Below, piece after piece: positions 12,650-24,000 of a stretch of 64,000 nucleotides of DNA (position 1 is the stretch's first letter; the number at the start of each line of letters is the position of its first letter). This DNA comes from Typha latifolia (taxonomy: Eukaryota > Streptophyta > Magnoliopsida > Poales > Typhaceae), in the NCBI GenBank assembly GCA_019914945.1, contig CM034107.1, forward strand, positions 682,001 through 746,000. Reading direction: 5' to 3'. The position numbers and the translations under genes are program-made. The notes below the pieces were generated by a model. That model was given only the letters and a program-made list of their open reading frames with translations. It was not told the origin of the DNA and ran no database searches.

Positions 12650-14240
12650 TGAAATACTTCGATTTACTTCCTATAACGCTCCTCTAGGAAACTAAAATGA
12701 CGAAGGTGTCCCATTGGTAAGACTGGTGAATGGCGTTGTGGATAAGGTAAAGGGAGGGCATTATCGTCATTCTGGGAGAGTAACGGCGTCGTTTCCCTAG
12801 GCAGTGGACGGCAGTTGGGCGCAGCGATGGACGAGCCAATGGCTGTTAACGACGGATGAATTAGAAACGGGGACCATCTAATTTTCATAGATTTACATAT
12901 TTGCCATTGAGAATATCAAAATTCAAAACATCATATTTTTGTTTTCAAATTATTTGAATCTTTGTTCTCGTTGAATAACCAATTAATCCAAAATTTTAAA
13001 ATATTAGGGTGTAGTAGGTAACCCCTCAAATTTATCATAGTAATACTTGGTTCGAAGACAAGTATACAAGATAGCCGTTTATCCCTAAAAATTGATTTAG
13101 ATCCACCACTAAAAAGAATCTGTCAAAAACTTGTAGCTTTGTCATAGTAGTTTCTCTAATAATGAAATGATTTATTGAGAAATTATTAGGATTAAATCAT
13201 TCAAATGCTTTAAATTAAAAATAAATAAAGCAGTGTGGATCCCAGGGATATGCTTTGTCATATTGAATGGATATGCTTGTGCTTTTCTGGTAGGCCCCAC
13301 TTCCACACAAGTGTTCAACCTTCCCTCTTTTCCTCTTTCCTTTGTGTGTATTTGGACCACATATCAACAAGCGATCATGTAAAAAAAACCAATGTATAAG
13401 AGAAATCTATTTGCAAATAGGATGGTGTCCCACTTTTGTGCAGCCAGTAAGGTATTGCCACGTCATCTTTGGTGGATGGATGAGCAAAGTAAAATCTTAT
13501 TTGAGAGAGACGAGAAGATTTGGTCATTGGATACCAAGGAATAAAGATTGCTTTGGAAGGGGGCCATCCACTGTTTCTATTTTTTTTTCCCTCTCAAAGT
13601 ATGTGGTAGTGGAGAGGAGATGGCTTATTTGCTAAGTAAGCTACAAACAAGTCATAAAGCAGAAGAATGCATAGCTGCAAGTTTTATCATCTCTTCTTTG
13701 TTTATTACAAGAGACTTCTAGGCTAACCTTGGTGCACTGGGACATCATTCACGAAAAATTGTACTCTTCGATTACGGATCAGAGTTAATTTTGAATTTAA
13801 AAGGTTCTAAGTTAAACGATTATATATGTCTTCTAATCAGAATTAAGGTAAGTCTGTGCCACTTCTTAGATCCCTTTCATCATACCATATTCTTTTCACT
13901 ATTTTTCCCCTTAGAACATTCATCAGAATCCTGCAGTTACGAAACTATTTAGGTGATTCAATTACTTGATTTCTGCTTTTTGATTAATTAAGCATAGATA
14001 AGTTGATTGAATAATGCAAATCATTACTTTAGTATGATTGTAAGGGCCCCTGCTTTGTTTTAGATGAAAGGTAGCAATCATCTAGTCTAATAATTTCCAA
14101 GAGAGAGGTACTAATATATTCGAAGCATCAGTTCTCATGGAAAAAGAAAATGTTTACAACATAAGAGATCTTCTCAATAAAATGTACTCCCAAAATCATG
14201 ATACAAGCATACAAACAATGATGCGCATTAATGTATTTAT
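12650..14240. other. Intergenic, nothing recognised
   Basis: The part at 12680-12890 is moderately GC-rich and lies upstream of the kinase promoter. The remainder is AT-rich. Open frames such as those at 13342-13635 have no recognisable family match, codon texture or splice signals. Confidence 0.4.
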
Positions 14241-14254
14241 ACAAAAATCACGCT

Positions 14255-14710
14255 TGTGCCTCGATATATCCACAGCCTCCTTGTAGTTGATAATGATATC
14301 TGAGACCACCATTTCACGAATCTCCTCCACGGCCTCAAAGAGTATCAGGAGAACTACTGGAGATGCCATTGAGCATCATCTTCATCCTCTCCATAAGCTC
14401 CTTAGCTGCAGGGTTGATAATCTCTAAGGAGCACGAGCCCATGCCACCAAAAAGATCTGAACAGCTACTGGACATTGAAACGCCCCGATCTTTTACGAGA
14501 AGGGAGCAAGATAGTTAGTCCCCTGCACAGCCATACCCTTAGTGTCATCAGCAGGCTATTCATGTCTAAGCCAAGGATTTTTAAAAACTGGAGTGAAATT
14601 GCGATAATAAGAGCAGCTCCTTTGAAGAACACAAGGAATGCTAGGCATGCTAATGAGCTCACACCCTTAAACAACAGCTTCATCATCTTAGATGTTGTGT
14701 GGGAGGACAT
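14255..14710 (-). pseudogene. Possible decayed coding fragment, family unknown
   Basis: On the minus strand, a frame from about 14474 down to 14350 reads a plausible peptide (SSCSDLFGGMGSCSLEIINP, AAKELMERMKMML) and then stops. A second frame directly overlapping reads EAVEEIREMVVSDIIINYKE and AVDISRHKR, down to about 14255. The composition looks protein-like and is consistent with one ancestral frame broken by a frameshift. A separate hydrophobic open frame lies at 14465-14710. I do not recognise the family, and chance is a real alternative. Confidence 0.25.
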
Positions 14711-14729
14711 GAGGAGATTTTCTCTGTGA

Positions 14730-15508
14730 ATGGTTATGTTTTCCCTTGGATGAGAGAGACCTAGAGGATTCTGTTAGGCATTAAGTTAATGAGGTTCCTT
14801 GGTTGACTCAACAAAGGTTGCAATCAGTAAACTGACCTTTCTAATCTGAATGCTTCTATTCTTTGACTATCCACACGTAAATTGTAATAAATTAGATTTA
14901 TATCATTATATCATTCTATTGTAAATAGTTCTAATCTGTATTAAGCAAGACTCAATCTTACTTGCTTGCAACAGAGTAGTCATTCTCTTTCGTTGCTATG
15001 GCTGTAAAAGGATCTTGATTATCTGACGTCATCTCCGAGTACAAGTGAATATGAAATGGAGCTCTGTTATATATATTGGACATTTGCATATATATATATA
15101 TATATATATTCACATAGTTACACATTGGATTCCGATCCCACTCAATTTGACTCTGGCATGATTATACTCTCATGGTTTGGATAGGGATGGTGAAATTAGA
15201 TCATGAAAACGATCTCAACAGTCAACATATATGAAGTTTTAAGATCAATAACAACATTTGAATAGTTCTTTTGATGTCATTTGCATTGGCATCTGAAGCT
15301 TATACTTTGGGAGTTCTGATGGTTTAACATTTTAAGTGTATGTGCCAATAAAAACCCATAAGCTACATAATTCAGGTCATACCTTGGAGTTGAAATTTGT
15401 TGGTATAAGGTGAAGAGGAGCACTGGCTTTGATGGACCAATACGATCTTCTGATCAAACTGATAATAATTCATCATTAGGAACTTGTATCACCATGTGCC
15501 CTGTGCTC
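14730..15508. other. Intergenic, 3' side of the PPR gene
   Basis: AT-rich with an AT dinucleotide run at 15088-15109. It probably contains the PPR 3'UTR near 15400-15508. Nothing else was seen. Confidence 0.4.
15088..15109. repeat. (AT)n microsatellite
   Basis: About eleven TA units. It is a simple repeat of no evident function. Confidence 0.8.
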
Positions 15509-17368
15509 TTACCAAAAATCACCACATGAGCATTTCCCACTCTCAAAATGGTGAAACCTATTGGCATCTCTTACTATTATCTGCCTTGCCGCAATGTCAC
15601 TAATGAACTTCAGTACCGTGTGACAGTCCCCACAAACCCGGAGATTTTTCACAACTCGGATAACAGTGCCTGAAACTGACCTGAGTATCCCAAAGGCAAC
15701 AGCTAGCCTCTCACTGTGCAAAAACAGATGCTGCTCTTTCTCATGCTCTTCCAGGTCATGCATGACAACACTAGTATCAGAAACATAACCCCTCTTCTTC
15801 ATCTCCATGATCAATTCCTCAAGCAAACTTATGATCTCCTCTCTCATATCATGAGGAACTTCCCCAGCTCTGAAAAAGCGGCTCTCTCTCCCCAGTTCAA
15901 CCCAGCTGTATCCTGGCTCTTTCCTTATATTCATATCAGTCATCAACTTCCGCACCTTAGCCACACAATCCCATTTGCCAGTAATAGCATATACATTGGA
16001 CAACAAGATATAGGTTGAAGGATCTCTAGGTTTCAAGTTCAACAGTTGATTGGCAATTCTGACACTCATATGGGTATCACCATGTTTCTTACAAGCACTC
16101 AATAAAGCTCCCCAAGTAGCTTCATCTGGTGCATATGGCATTGTCATGATGATATCTTCAGCCTCAGATAGACACCCTGATCGGCTAAGAAGATCCAAAA
16201 AGCAAGTATAGTGTTGCAGCAAAGGCATTATGCCATGATCTTGTATCATAGAATCAAAGATCTTACGGCCTTCTTGAATCAGACCAGCATGGCTGCAAGC
16301 ATAGATCAACCCGACAAATGTCACCTCATTGGGCTTCACTCTTGCAAGAAGCATCTTTTCATAAAGTGCCAATGCCTCCTCTGCTCGACCGTGCTGTGCC
16401 TCCCCGACCACCATGGTTGTCCATGAAACGACATCCCGAACTGGTATCCCCTTGAACACAGCTCTCGCTGAACAAATATCACTACATTTAGCATACATAT
16501 CCATCAGTGCATTCCCAACGATCATGCTGGACTCATACCCGAGACCCACTACAATGCCATGTAGCTGCTTACCCAACGCAAGCGCAGCCAAATGCGAAGC
16601 ACCACCAAGAACACTCGAAAGTACAAAAGCATCATCAATATCAACTCCCTCCCTCCTCATCTCCAGAAACAGCCTCACACCGTCAAAGCTCTCACCTTTC
16701 TGAACAAACCCAGAAATCAGTGCGGTCCAGGTGAACAGATCGCGCTTTGGCATTCGCTGGAAAAGCTTCAAAGCTTCATCATTTCGGCCATTCGATGCGT
16801 ACCCAGAAACCATGGCGGTCCAAACAACATGATTCTTGCCAACAATTGTATCGAACACACTCCTGGCATCTTCTGGTGCACCACATTTTGAGTACATATC
16901 AACAAGAGAAGATTTCACGACTTCGTCCTCGGAGAAAGGAGATGAAATGAAGTGGGCATGAACTTGCTTTCCAAGGCGAAGGGAGCATAACTGGCCGCAG
17001 GTTTTGACGAGGGTGGCGATGACGAAGTGGTCGGGAGGGATGGCATCGACGGAGAGCATGCGGCGGAATAGGGAAATAGCAAAGGAGGGCTGATAAGAGT
17101 GGGAGAAGGAGGAAAGGAGGGAGGAGTAGAGGACGGGGTCCCTCTGGGGCATTTCGTCGAACAGTAATTGGGCATCTTGAAGAAGAAGGCACTTGCCGTA
17201 GGCTGCGAGGAGGGAAGAGGGGAAGGGAGGTAAGTGGTGAAGCCCGGACTTGACGAGGTGAGCATGGACGCGACATACTGTGTCGGAGGAGCGGCGGACG
17301 GCAGCGGAGCGGAGGACGGCGGCCAGGTGGAGAGGCGAAGTGGGGATGGTGGCGGTGAGATGTGTCAT
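15509..17368 (-). CDS. DYW-class pentatricopeptide repeat protein, At4g14050-like
   Basis: One uninterrupted exon encodes 619 residues. Tandem PLS-type PPR motifs are visible (KSSLVDMYSKCGAPEDARSV, WTAMVSGYASNGRNDEALKL, WTALISGFVQKGESFDGVRL, NALMDMYAKCSDICSARAVF, VTFVGLIYACSHAGLIQEGR). E/E+ motifs and a C-terminal DYW deaminase-like domain follow, with HSERLAVAFG (Zn/catalytic HxE), CGDCHTVLKF and the terminal CSCGDFW. The order and wording closely match what I recall of Arabidopsis At4g14050 (PCMP-H13), whose product also ends in DFW rather than DYW. Such proteins act in mitochondria or plastids and usually recognise RNA for C-to-U editing. The N-terminal ~30 residues are Ser/Arg/Ala/Thr-rich without acidic residues until Asp29, as in organelle transit peptides. 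The gene is divergent from AP-4 epsilon. Confidence 0.9.
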   Translation of the reverse strand: MTHLTATIPTSPLHLAAVLRSAAVRRSSDTVCRVHAHLVKSGLHHLPPFPSSLLAAYGKCLLLQDAQLLFDEMPQRDPVLYSSLLSSFSHSYQPSFAISLFRRMLSVDAIPPDHFVIATLVKTCGQLCSLRLGKQVHAHFISSPFSEDEVVKSSLVDMYSKCGAPEDARSVFDTIVGKNHVVWTAMVSGYASNGRNDEALKLFQRMPKRDLFTWTALISGFVQKGESFDGVRLFLEMRREGVDIDDAFVLSSVLGGASHLAALALGKQLHGIVVGLGYESSMIVGNALMDMYAKCSDICSARAVFKGIPVRDVVSWTTMVVGEAQHGRAEEALALYEKMLLARVKPNEVTFVGLIYACSHAGLIQEGRKIFDSMIQDHGIMPLLQHYTCFLDLLSRSGCLSEAEDIIMTMPYAPDEATWGALLSACKKHGDTHMSVRIANQLLNLKPRDPSTYILLSNVYAITGKWDCVAKVRKLMTDMNIRKEPGYSWVELGRESRFFRAGEVPHDMREEIISLLEELIMEMKKRGYVSDTSVVMHDLEEHEKEQHLFLHSERLAVAFGILRSVSGTVIRVVKNLRVCGDCHTVLKFISDIAARQIIVRDANRFHHFESGKCSCGDFW

Positions 17369-18095
17369 GCATTACTCATCACCGCACAAGCCCATAAAGT
17401 ATTTATTATGTCTAATATTAAGACTTAAACTGTGATCTTACTAAATCATTTCATCTATTTGTTCTTTGATTTCATTTCTGGAAAGCGAAAACATTTCTTT
17501 GTTCTTTAACGTTGCTCTATATGAAATTTTAACTTCGTTAACAATGGATTAGGCATAGGATTAGAGATAAAAATTGCTCATCTAGCCAATTAAATCAAAT
17601 ATCAAAATGGTGTAAACATAGCTGCAAATTATAAATGCCGATTGTATACAAAACAGTACGTTTTGTTTATAATTTTATATTTTAATCACTAACCTTGGAA
17701 ATTAAGCAAAAATATAGAAGATAAAATGATAGAAGGGTAGGATTAAAAGGGAAAATTTGCACCATTGCAATTCCCATTGCAGTCCTTGAGCATAGGCAAT
17801 CCCCACGCGTCCACGTTTTACTTACACTTTATTACTTCCAAAACAAAATAAAAACCATTTCCCGTTCCACTCCTCCCCCTCACAGCTCTATCTTAAACTC
17901 TACCCATAAATAAACCCAAATTCTTCCCCGTCTAATCTCTCCTTTGCTCCTCTCTCTCTCTCTTCCTGTCGACCTTGATCTCGATCTAGATCTCGTCTTC
18001 TTCTTGGGTTCGTACCTTCGATCTCCTCTTCTAGGGTTTGCTCCATTGATTCGATCAAGCTGGAGCAGCTCAAGACGATCGGGCGGGAGCTCGCC
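17369..18095. promoter_or_regulatory. Shared divergent promoter region (PPR gene and AP-4 epsilon)
   Basis: The two genes start head to head 727 bp apart between their start codons. The centre is AT-rich. On the AP-4 side there is an ATAAATAA element (17906-17913), a CT-rich leader (17935-17970) and a CTAGGGTTT telo-box-like word (18031-18039). No other gene is seen. Confidence 0.45.
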
Positions 18096-21000
18096 ATGGG
18101 CGCCCAGGGCGGGTGGTCCCAATCGAAGGAGTTCCTTGACCTCGTCAAGTCCATCGGCGAGGCCCGCTCCAAGGCCGAGGAGGACCGCATCGTCCTCCGT
18201 GAGATCGAAACACTGAAGCGCCGCATAGCCGAACCCGACGTTCCCCGGCGCAAGATGAAAGAGTTTTTGATCCGCCTCGTCTACGTCGAGATGCTCGGCC
18301 ACGACGCCTCCTTCGGGTACATCCATGCCGTCAAGATGACCCATGATGACTCCCTCCTCCTCAAGCGCACGGGGTACCTCGCTGTCACGCTCTTCCTCCA
18401 CGAGGACCACGACCTCATTATACTCATCGTGAACACGATCCAGAAGGATTTGAGATCGGATAATTACTTGGTGGTCTGCGCCGCTCTGACTGCGGTGTGC
18501 AAGTTGATCAACGAGGAGACCATACCGGCGGTTCTGCCGCAGGTTATTGAGCTGCTTAATCACCCCAAGGAGTCTGTGCGCAAGAAGGCGGTGATGGCGC
18601 TCCATCGGTTCTATCAGCGCGCTCCCTCGTCAGTCGCGCACCTCGTCTCCAATTTCAAGAAGGTAACTTTTCCTTGAATTCGGTTAATAATTGTGCTCGC
18701 TTCGTGAGTCTTATGTCTGGTGCAAATCAAGAATTTTGAAGATTTCAATCCGATGTAAAGTGCTGGAACCTGGGATAGCGAAGAAACGATGGGAAAGAGG
18801 CTTCAAAGAGATGATTTTAGGTTTAGATCTCACCCGTAGGTTTGTACGAAGTGTAAAAATGGCAACTCTTTTAATTTCTGCAGGAATTCTTCCACGCTTG
18901 CAAGCAGGGTAGCAGCGTCCGGATTGAGCTCTAGAATGATCTGAGAAAATAGAAGAAAGAGGAGTGGAAGAAATAGAGAGGTAAAGTAGGAGAGCACTAG
19001 CAGTGGAAGAGTGCAGCAGTAGTAGCATCTGAAAAGAACGGAACTAGGGGTAGAGGAAAGGCAGCAGGGAAGATAGGAGACAAGGAGAAGAAATAATTAG
19101 AGCCTATGTATTAAGGAAAGGGGTTCGAGACGAAGGGGCTGAGTGGGGATATATTAAGAGTCCCAATTGGGTTACTGAAAGTTACAATGAACTGTCCTGT
19201 TCCTATGTGAGATTGTAATATGGGAGTCAAAAAAATGTCTGGCGTGACTAAACTACTCTTAAAGTGTTAGAAAAGAGATTGTAGCTTGTTTACTATCCTA
19301 TCTTCATGGATCCATGACTTCATCAGTAGCATGCTGTAGTAGGGTGCATAACCTTAGCTATATCGTTACGCCTCAAAAGTATTGATATATAATGGCTTCT
19401 TGTCTGCTTACCTTGAATACCGTGGTGCATTATAATGAGATGATGACATTTACTTCTTGTATTGTGTTTGCTGCAGAGATTATGTGACAGTGATCCTGGA
19501 GTGATGGGCGCATCACTTTGTCCTCTTTTTGATCTTATTTCAGCAGATACAAACTCGTACAAGGATTTGGTCATTAGTTTTGTCAGTATTCTTAAACAAG
19601 TTGCTGAAAGAAGGCTCCCGAAGCCATATGACTACCATCAAATGCCAGCACCATTCATTCAGGTACAGAAATGCATATATATATTTGTCCTTCTCATCCA
19701 ACTAATAATTATCTGATGCAGGCTAATTTAGTTGCCAAACAATAGGTGGAGTTCCTGAGAGGAAAAAGGAACAGAAAAGTGTTGGTTTGAAAGAAAGGAA
19801 AAAAAAAAATTCTTACCTCTGGAACAAATTATACATAGAAGTGAAGAACTTTGTAACAAAGAGAAGTTAGGAAGCTGTATAGACCTTTTAGAGAGTTTAG
19901 ATTGCCATACTAATGCTTAAGACACAGATCTAAGATTTCAGCTGCATGCAGATTATTGCTAAATCGAGTGATCGGATCTTGTACATTAGCGAGTGGCCAA
20001 TAATATTGTCTGTTTTGATTTTACCAATTGTCATCTTCTTTAATGGTAGAAAACAACTTGCCAAATGGATTGGTAAATTGGGATTACTATGAGCTCAATC
20101 TGAAGATATAACTCACTGTCATCCTTAGCTTTTTTACTACTTCTCTTTGTAACTTTTTTTATTTATTCATTTTTGCACAGTTATGGAAAAAAATTGTCTC
20201 ACTATTTTGAAATAATTCTTCACTAGGTTTTTACTTGATATTATTCTTTAATGCTTTAACTTCTATTTGCAGATAAAACTACTAAAGGTTCTTGCATTGC
20301 TCGGTAGTGGTGATAAGCAAGCAAGTGGACACATGTACACTGTCTTGGGTGACATTTTTCGGAAATGTGAATCATCAAGCAACATTGGTAATGCTGTACT
20401 GTATGAATGCATATGCTGTGTTTCATCCATCTATCCCAATCCCAAGATACTTGATGCTGCTGTTGATGCTACGTCAAAATTTCTAAAGGTTTACCCTAGT
20501 TTAGATATTGGGGACTATTGTATTGTGCTACAGTTTTTGTGTATTACTTCTTTAGGACTTAAAATAAATTTACATTTCTTTATCTGGACAGAGCGGAACT
20601 CATAACCTTAAATATATGGGTATTGATGCTCTTAGTCGACTCATAAAAATAAATCCAGATATTGCTGAAGAACATCAGCTTGCTGTTATTGATTGCCTAG
20701 AGGTATGAACAACTTTGATTTATTTTCAGAAAATATGTGTTTTAGTGTTGTTCATGGTTATGTTTAAAGATCATATGAAAGGATTAATGAACCAGTTCTG
20801 AGTTGCAATATATTTTCTGATCAGGATCCTGATGATACTTTAAAGCGCAAGACCTTTGAATTACTTTATAAAATGACAAAGTCTACAAATGTTGAAGTAA
20901 TAGTTGATCGTATGATTGATTACATGATAAGCATCACTGACAATCATTACAAGACGGAAATAGCATCACGCTGTGTTGAGCTTGCTGAACAGTTTGCACC

Positions 21001-24000
21001 GAGCAACCAGTGGTTCATCCAAGTAGGTCAAAGACTTTTGTCTATCTTTGTTCTTGGTGCTTTAAATGCATTGTGCATTTTCCATTTGTGAAACTCCATC
21101 TTTATTAGCTCTAACAAATTTACTTTGCAGACCATGAATAAGGTCTTTAAGCATGCAGGTGATCTTGTAAATATTAGAGTGGCGCATAATTTAATGCGAC
21201 TAATTGCCGAAGGATTTGGAGAAGATGATGAAGATGCTGATAGTCAGTTGAGATCATCAGCTGTATGTGCTGCATCTATTCTCATCATCATTCTTTGAGT
21301 AAATTTTTTTTTTAATGCTTTAACATGCTTGTCAATATACACATGAGAAAGAAGAGCTAGTTGCATATATATCTTAGTGTAGCTTTACCCTAATTTTATA
21401 TCTCTATTTATTTGAGACCTGATATTGAATTGTGTAGGTAACAAGTCTTCAGTTACCTTATGCACCATAATTCTTGGAACTAGCAATTTGCCGTCATACT
21501 TGGAATTTAATTTTCAGTATGATGTCAGCATTTTTCGCTGTGTTCATGTTTTATTTTCCTTGGAAACTAATTAGTGCAGTGCAAATTGTCAAGAACTAGC
21601 TTTAGTTGCACGTTTGAAACTGTACAAAGCTGGCTGAAGCTTCCTGATACTGAGATGGAACTAAGTCACTGAAGATGACAAACTAGTTGAAAGTTAACCA
21701 TGTATGGAACTGACTGAAGTTGGTTGAAGTTGCACAGTTTTTTTTGGTCAGTTTCGGACAAAGAAGTGTTTTACTTAGTACATAGCCAACTTGAATGTTT
21801 TTTTAATTTTAATTGTTCTCACACATATATTTCTGCTAAAGTCCCTATTCTAATTTACTCAAAATTCACAAACCTGAGAAAATCTAAACTCCACCCTGAT
21901 ATATTCAAAAGAAATGAAGAGCATGTTCTTCTACTTATAAACAATATACTTGATAATTTCCCAAACCTATGCACCCATCTTCTTTTTCGTGAAAAATCAT
22001 CTACATTTATACATAGAGACACACAAATAATATAACATCAGTTTTAGTAGCAAGTACATTGTTATATTCAATTTCTTTTGCATTCCTAAAGCTTAAAACA
22101 GAAACTTGCATAGGGTCTTTTCATATTAACTCTTGTTTAAACCTAAAGTGGAATTCTTAGGATAATAAATCTGAATTGCAAGGTTATTACATGTGTCATA
22201 GAAAGAACCATCTCAAGAGGGGGAAAAGAAGTGGAGAATGTGATGATTTTAATGGTAAGAAGTGTACAGGAGCAATGTACTAGTAAGTATTACATCGTCC
22301 TGTGAGTGGCATCTAACAATAAAGAACTAGGTAGTACAATATTGATAATGAGCTATGGCAAACTCTATGGAACCTGACACTGGGCTAGCTCTTTTCTTGA
22401 TTATAAGGAACAAGGTGTCTTTTATTAGTCAACAAATAGATAAAATAAAGTTTTCGTCATGGGGAGAACTATTGATTGTTATTTTGCAATATTTACTTTC
22501 AGGATCCGCTAAGTTTAGTGGGCATCTCACTTCCTACAATATGGATAAATCTCATTCCAGTTTGGAAAATAACAAGTATACTGTTTTTTTTTTCTCTTAG
22601 ATTCCAACGTACAAATTCATATTATATGAATTTTATACTAATCTTGTCTGTTGCCTCTTTTATAGCTTAACTGGAAGACTTTGCCCCTTTGTCTAAGGCA
22701 TGTAGTAACATATAGTTGATGTAGGTTCAAACAATGATTGAATTAGGAAGTGTGCAGCTTACCCGGTTGAGATACCCTTGATAGATTTGTTTGAATTTTT
22801 CTTCTGGCAATCCTCTTTTGTTGATTTGTTTATTTTCTGTTGTTATTTTGTTCACTCCAGCTGTTTCTTTTCCAAAAGCAACTAAGCTTCAACTCTTGTT
22901 TTCCTAATACAGGTTGATTCATATCTTCGCATTCTTGGGGAACCAAAGATTCCATCTGTATTTCTGCAGGTATATTTCTGTTGTTTTAAGGTTTTCCTTC
23001 TTATCTCCTGCCTTGACCCATACAAATCTGCTATCAATCTATTCCTCTTTCTTCATATTTTTTGATAATGTATCTCTGTAAAAAACAGGTCATTTGCTGG
23101 ATTTTGGGGGAGTATGGAACAGCTGATAGGAAGTATTCTGCTTCTTATCTAATTGGAAAGTTATGTGACGTGGCTGAGGCCCATCCAGGCGATGACACTG
23201 TCAAGGTGTGTATTAACAACTTCCTCCATGAGCTGTAACTCATCTAGATGCTTCAGAAATGCTTCTATCTTTTCAATAGAACTGTCTCAGTTAAGGTGTG
23301 GAGCTTATAATTTAATTCTTTTTGTTCTTCTGTCTTTAAATCTCCTTTTATCTTTTATATAAGAGGTATGTCAGTGAAGAAACAAGGGAAAAATAAGATA
23401 AATATACCATAACGTCAATTCATTGGCAGCATGCGGAAGAACCCTTGATTTGATATGTTACGATAAACTTTACAGACATCTACATTTTTTATATTCCTTT
23501 TAACTATATTTGGGGATTCTTTCAAAGCTGTAGATAGTAGTCTGCATTGTTCATGCTGTTAAAGTGTTATAGTACTTCTTGTTTCTTCTTTGCTAATCTG
23601 TGAGCTTTTGTTGTGGAACTTCGGTATCGTTTAATTAATAATAAATTCATTTTCCCCCTTGGAAGGCTTATGCAGTATCAGCAATTATGAAGATATGTGC
23701 ATTCGAAATTTCTGATGGAAAGAACGTGGAAATGTTGCCCGAGGTAATGCAGAAGTCCATTTTTCATGTTCACTTTTCTGATAATACTTCCCCTCCATTT
23801 ATGGCTAATCATTCTATCTTCGAAATTTATGGCAAGTCATTTTCTCTACCCTACTTGTGATTAGTCATTTCATTAACGGCATCCCGTTTAGCCCGTTGAT
23901 ATTATTGGTTATCTTATTATCCTTATTTGCATGGGATATGCCTCCGCAGGCTTTGTAAGGTTGCAGTTAAGTATGTTTTTGCTTAGTTAAAGATATTATC

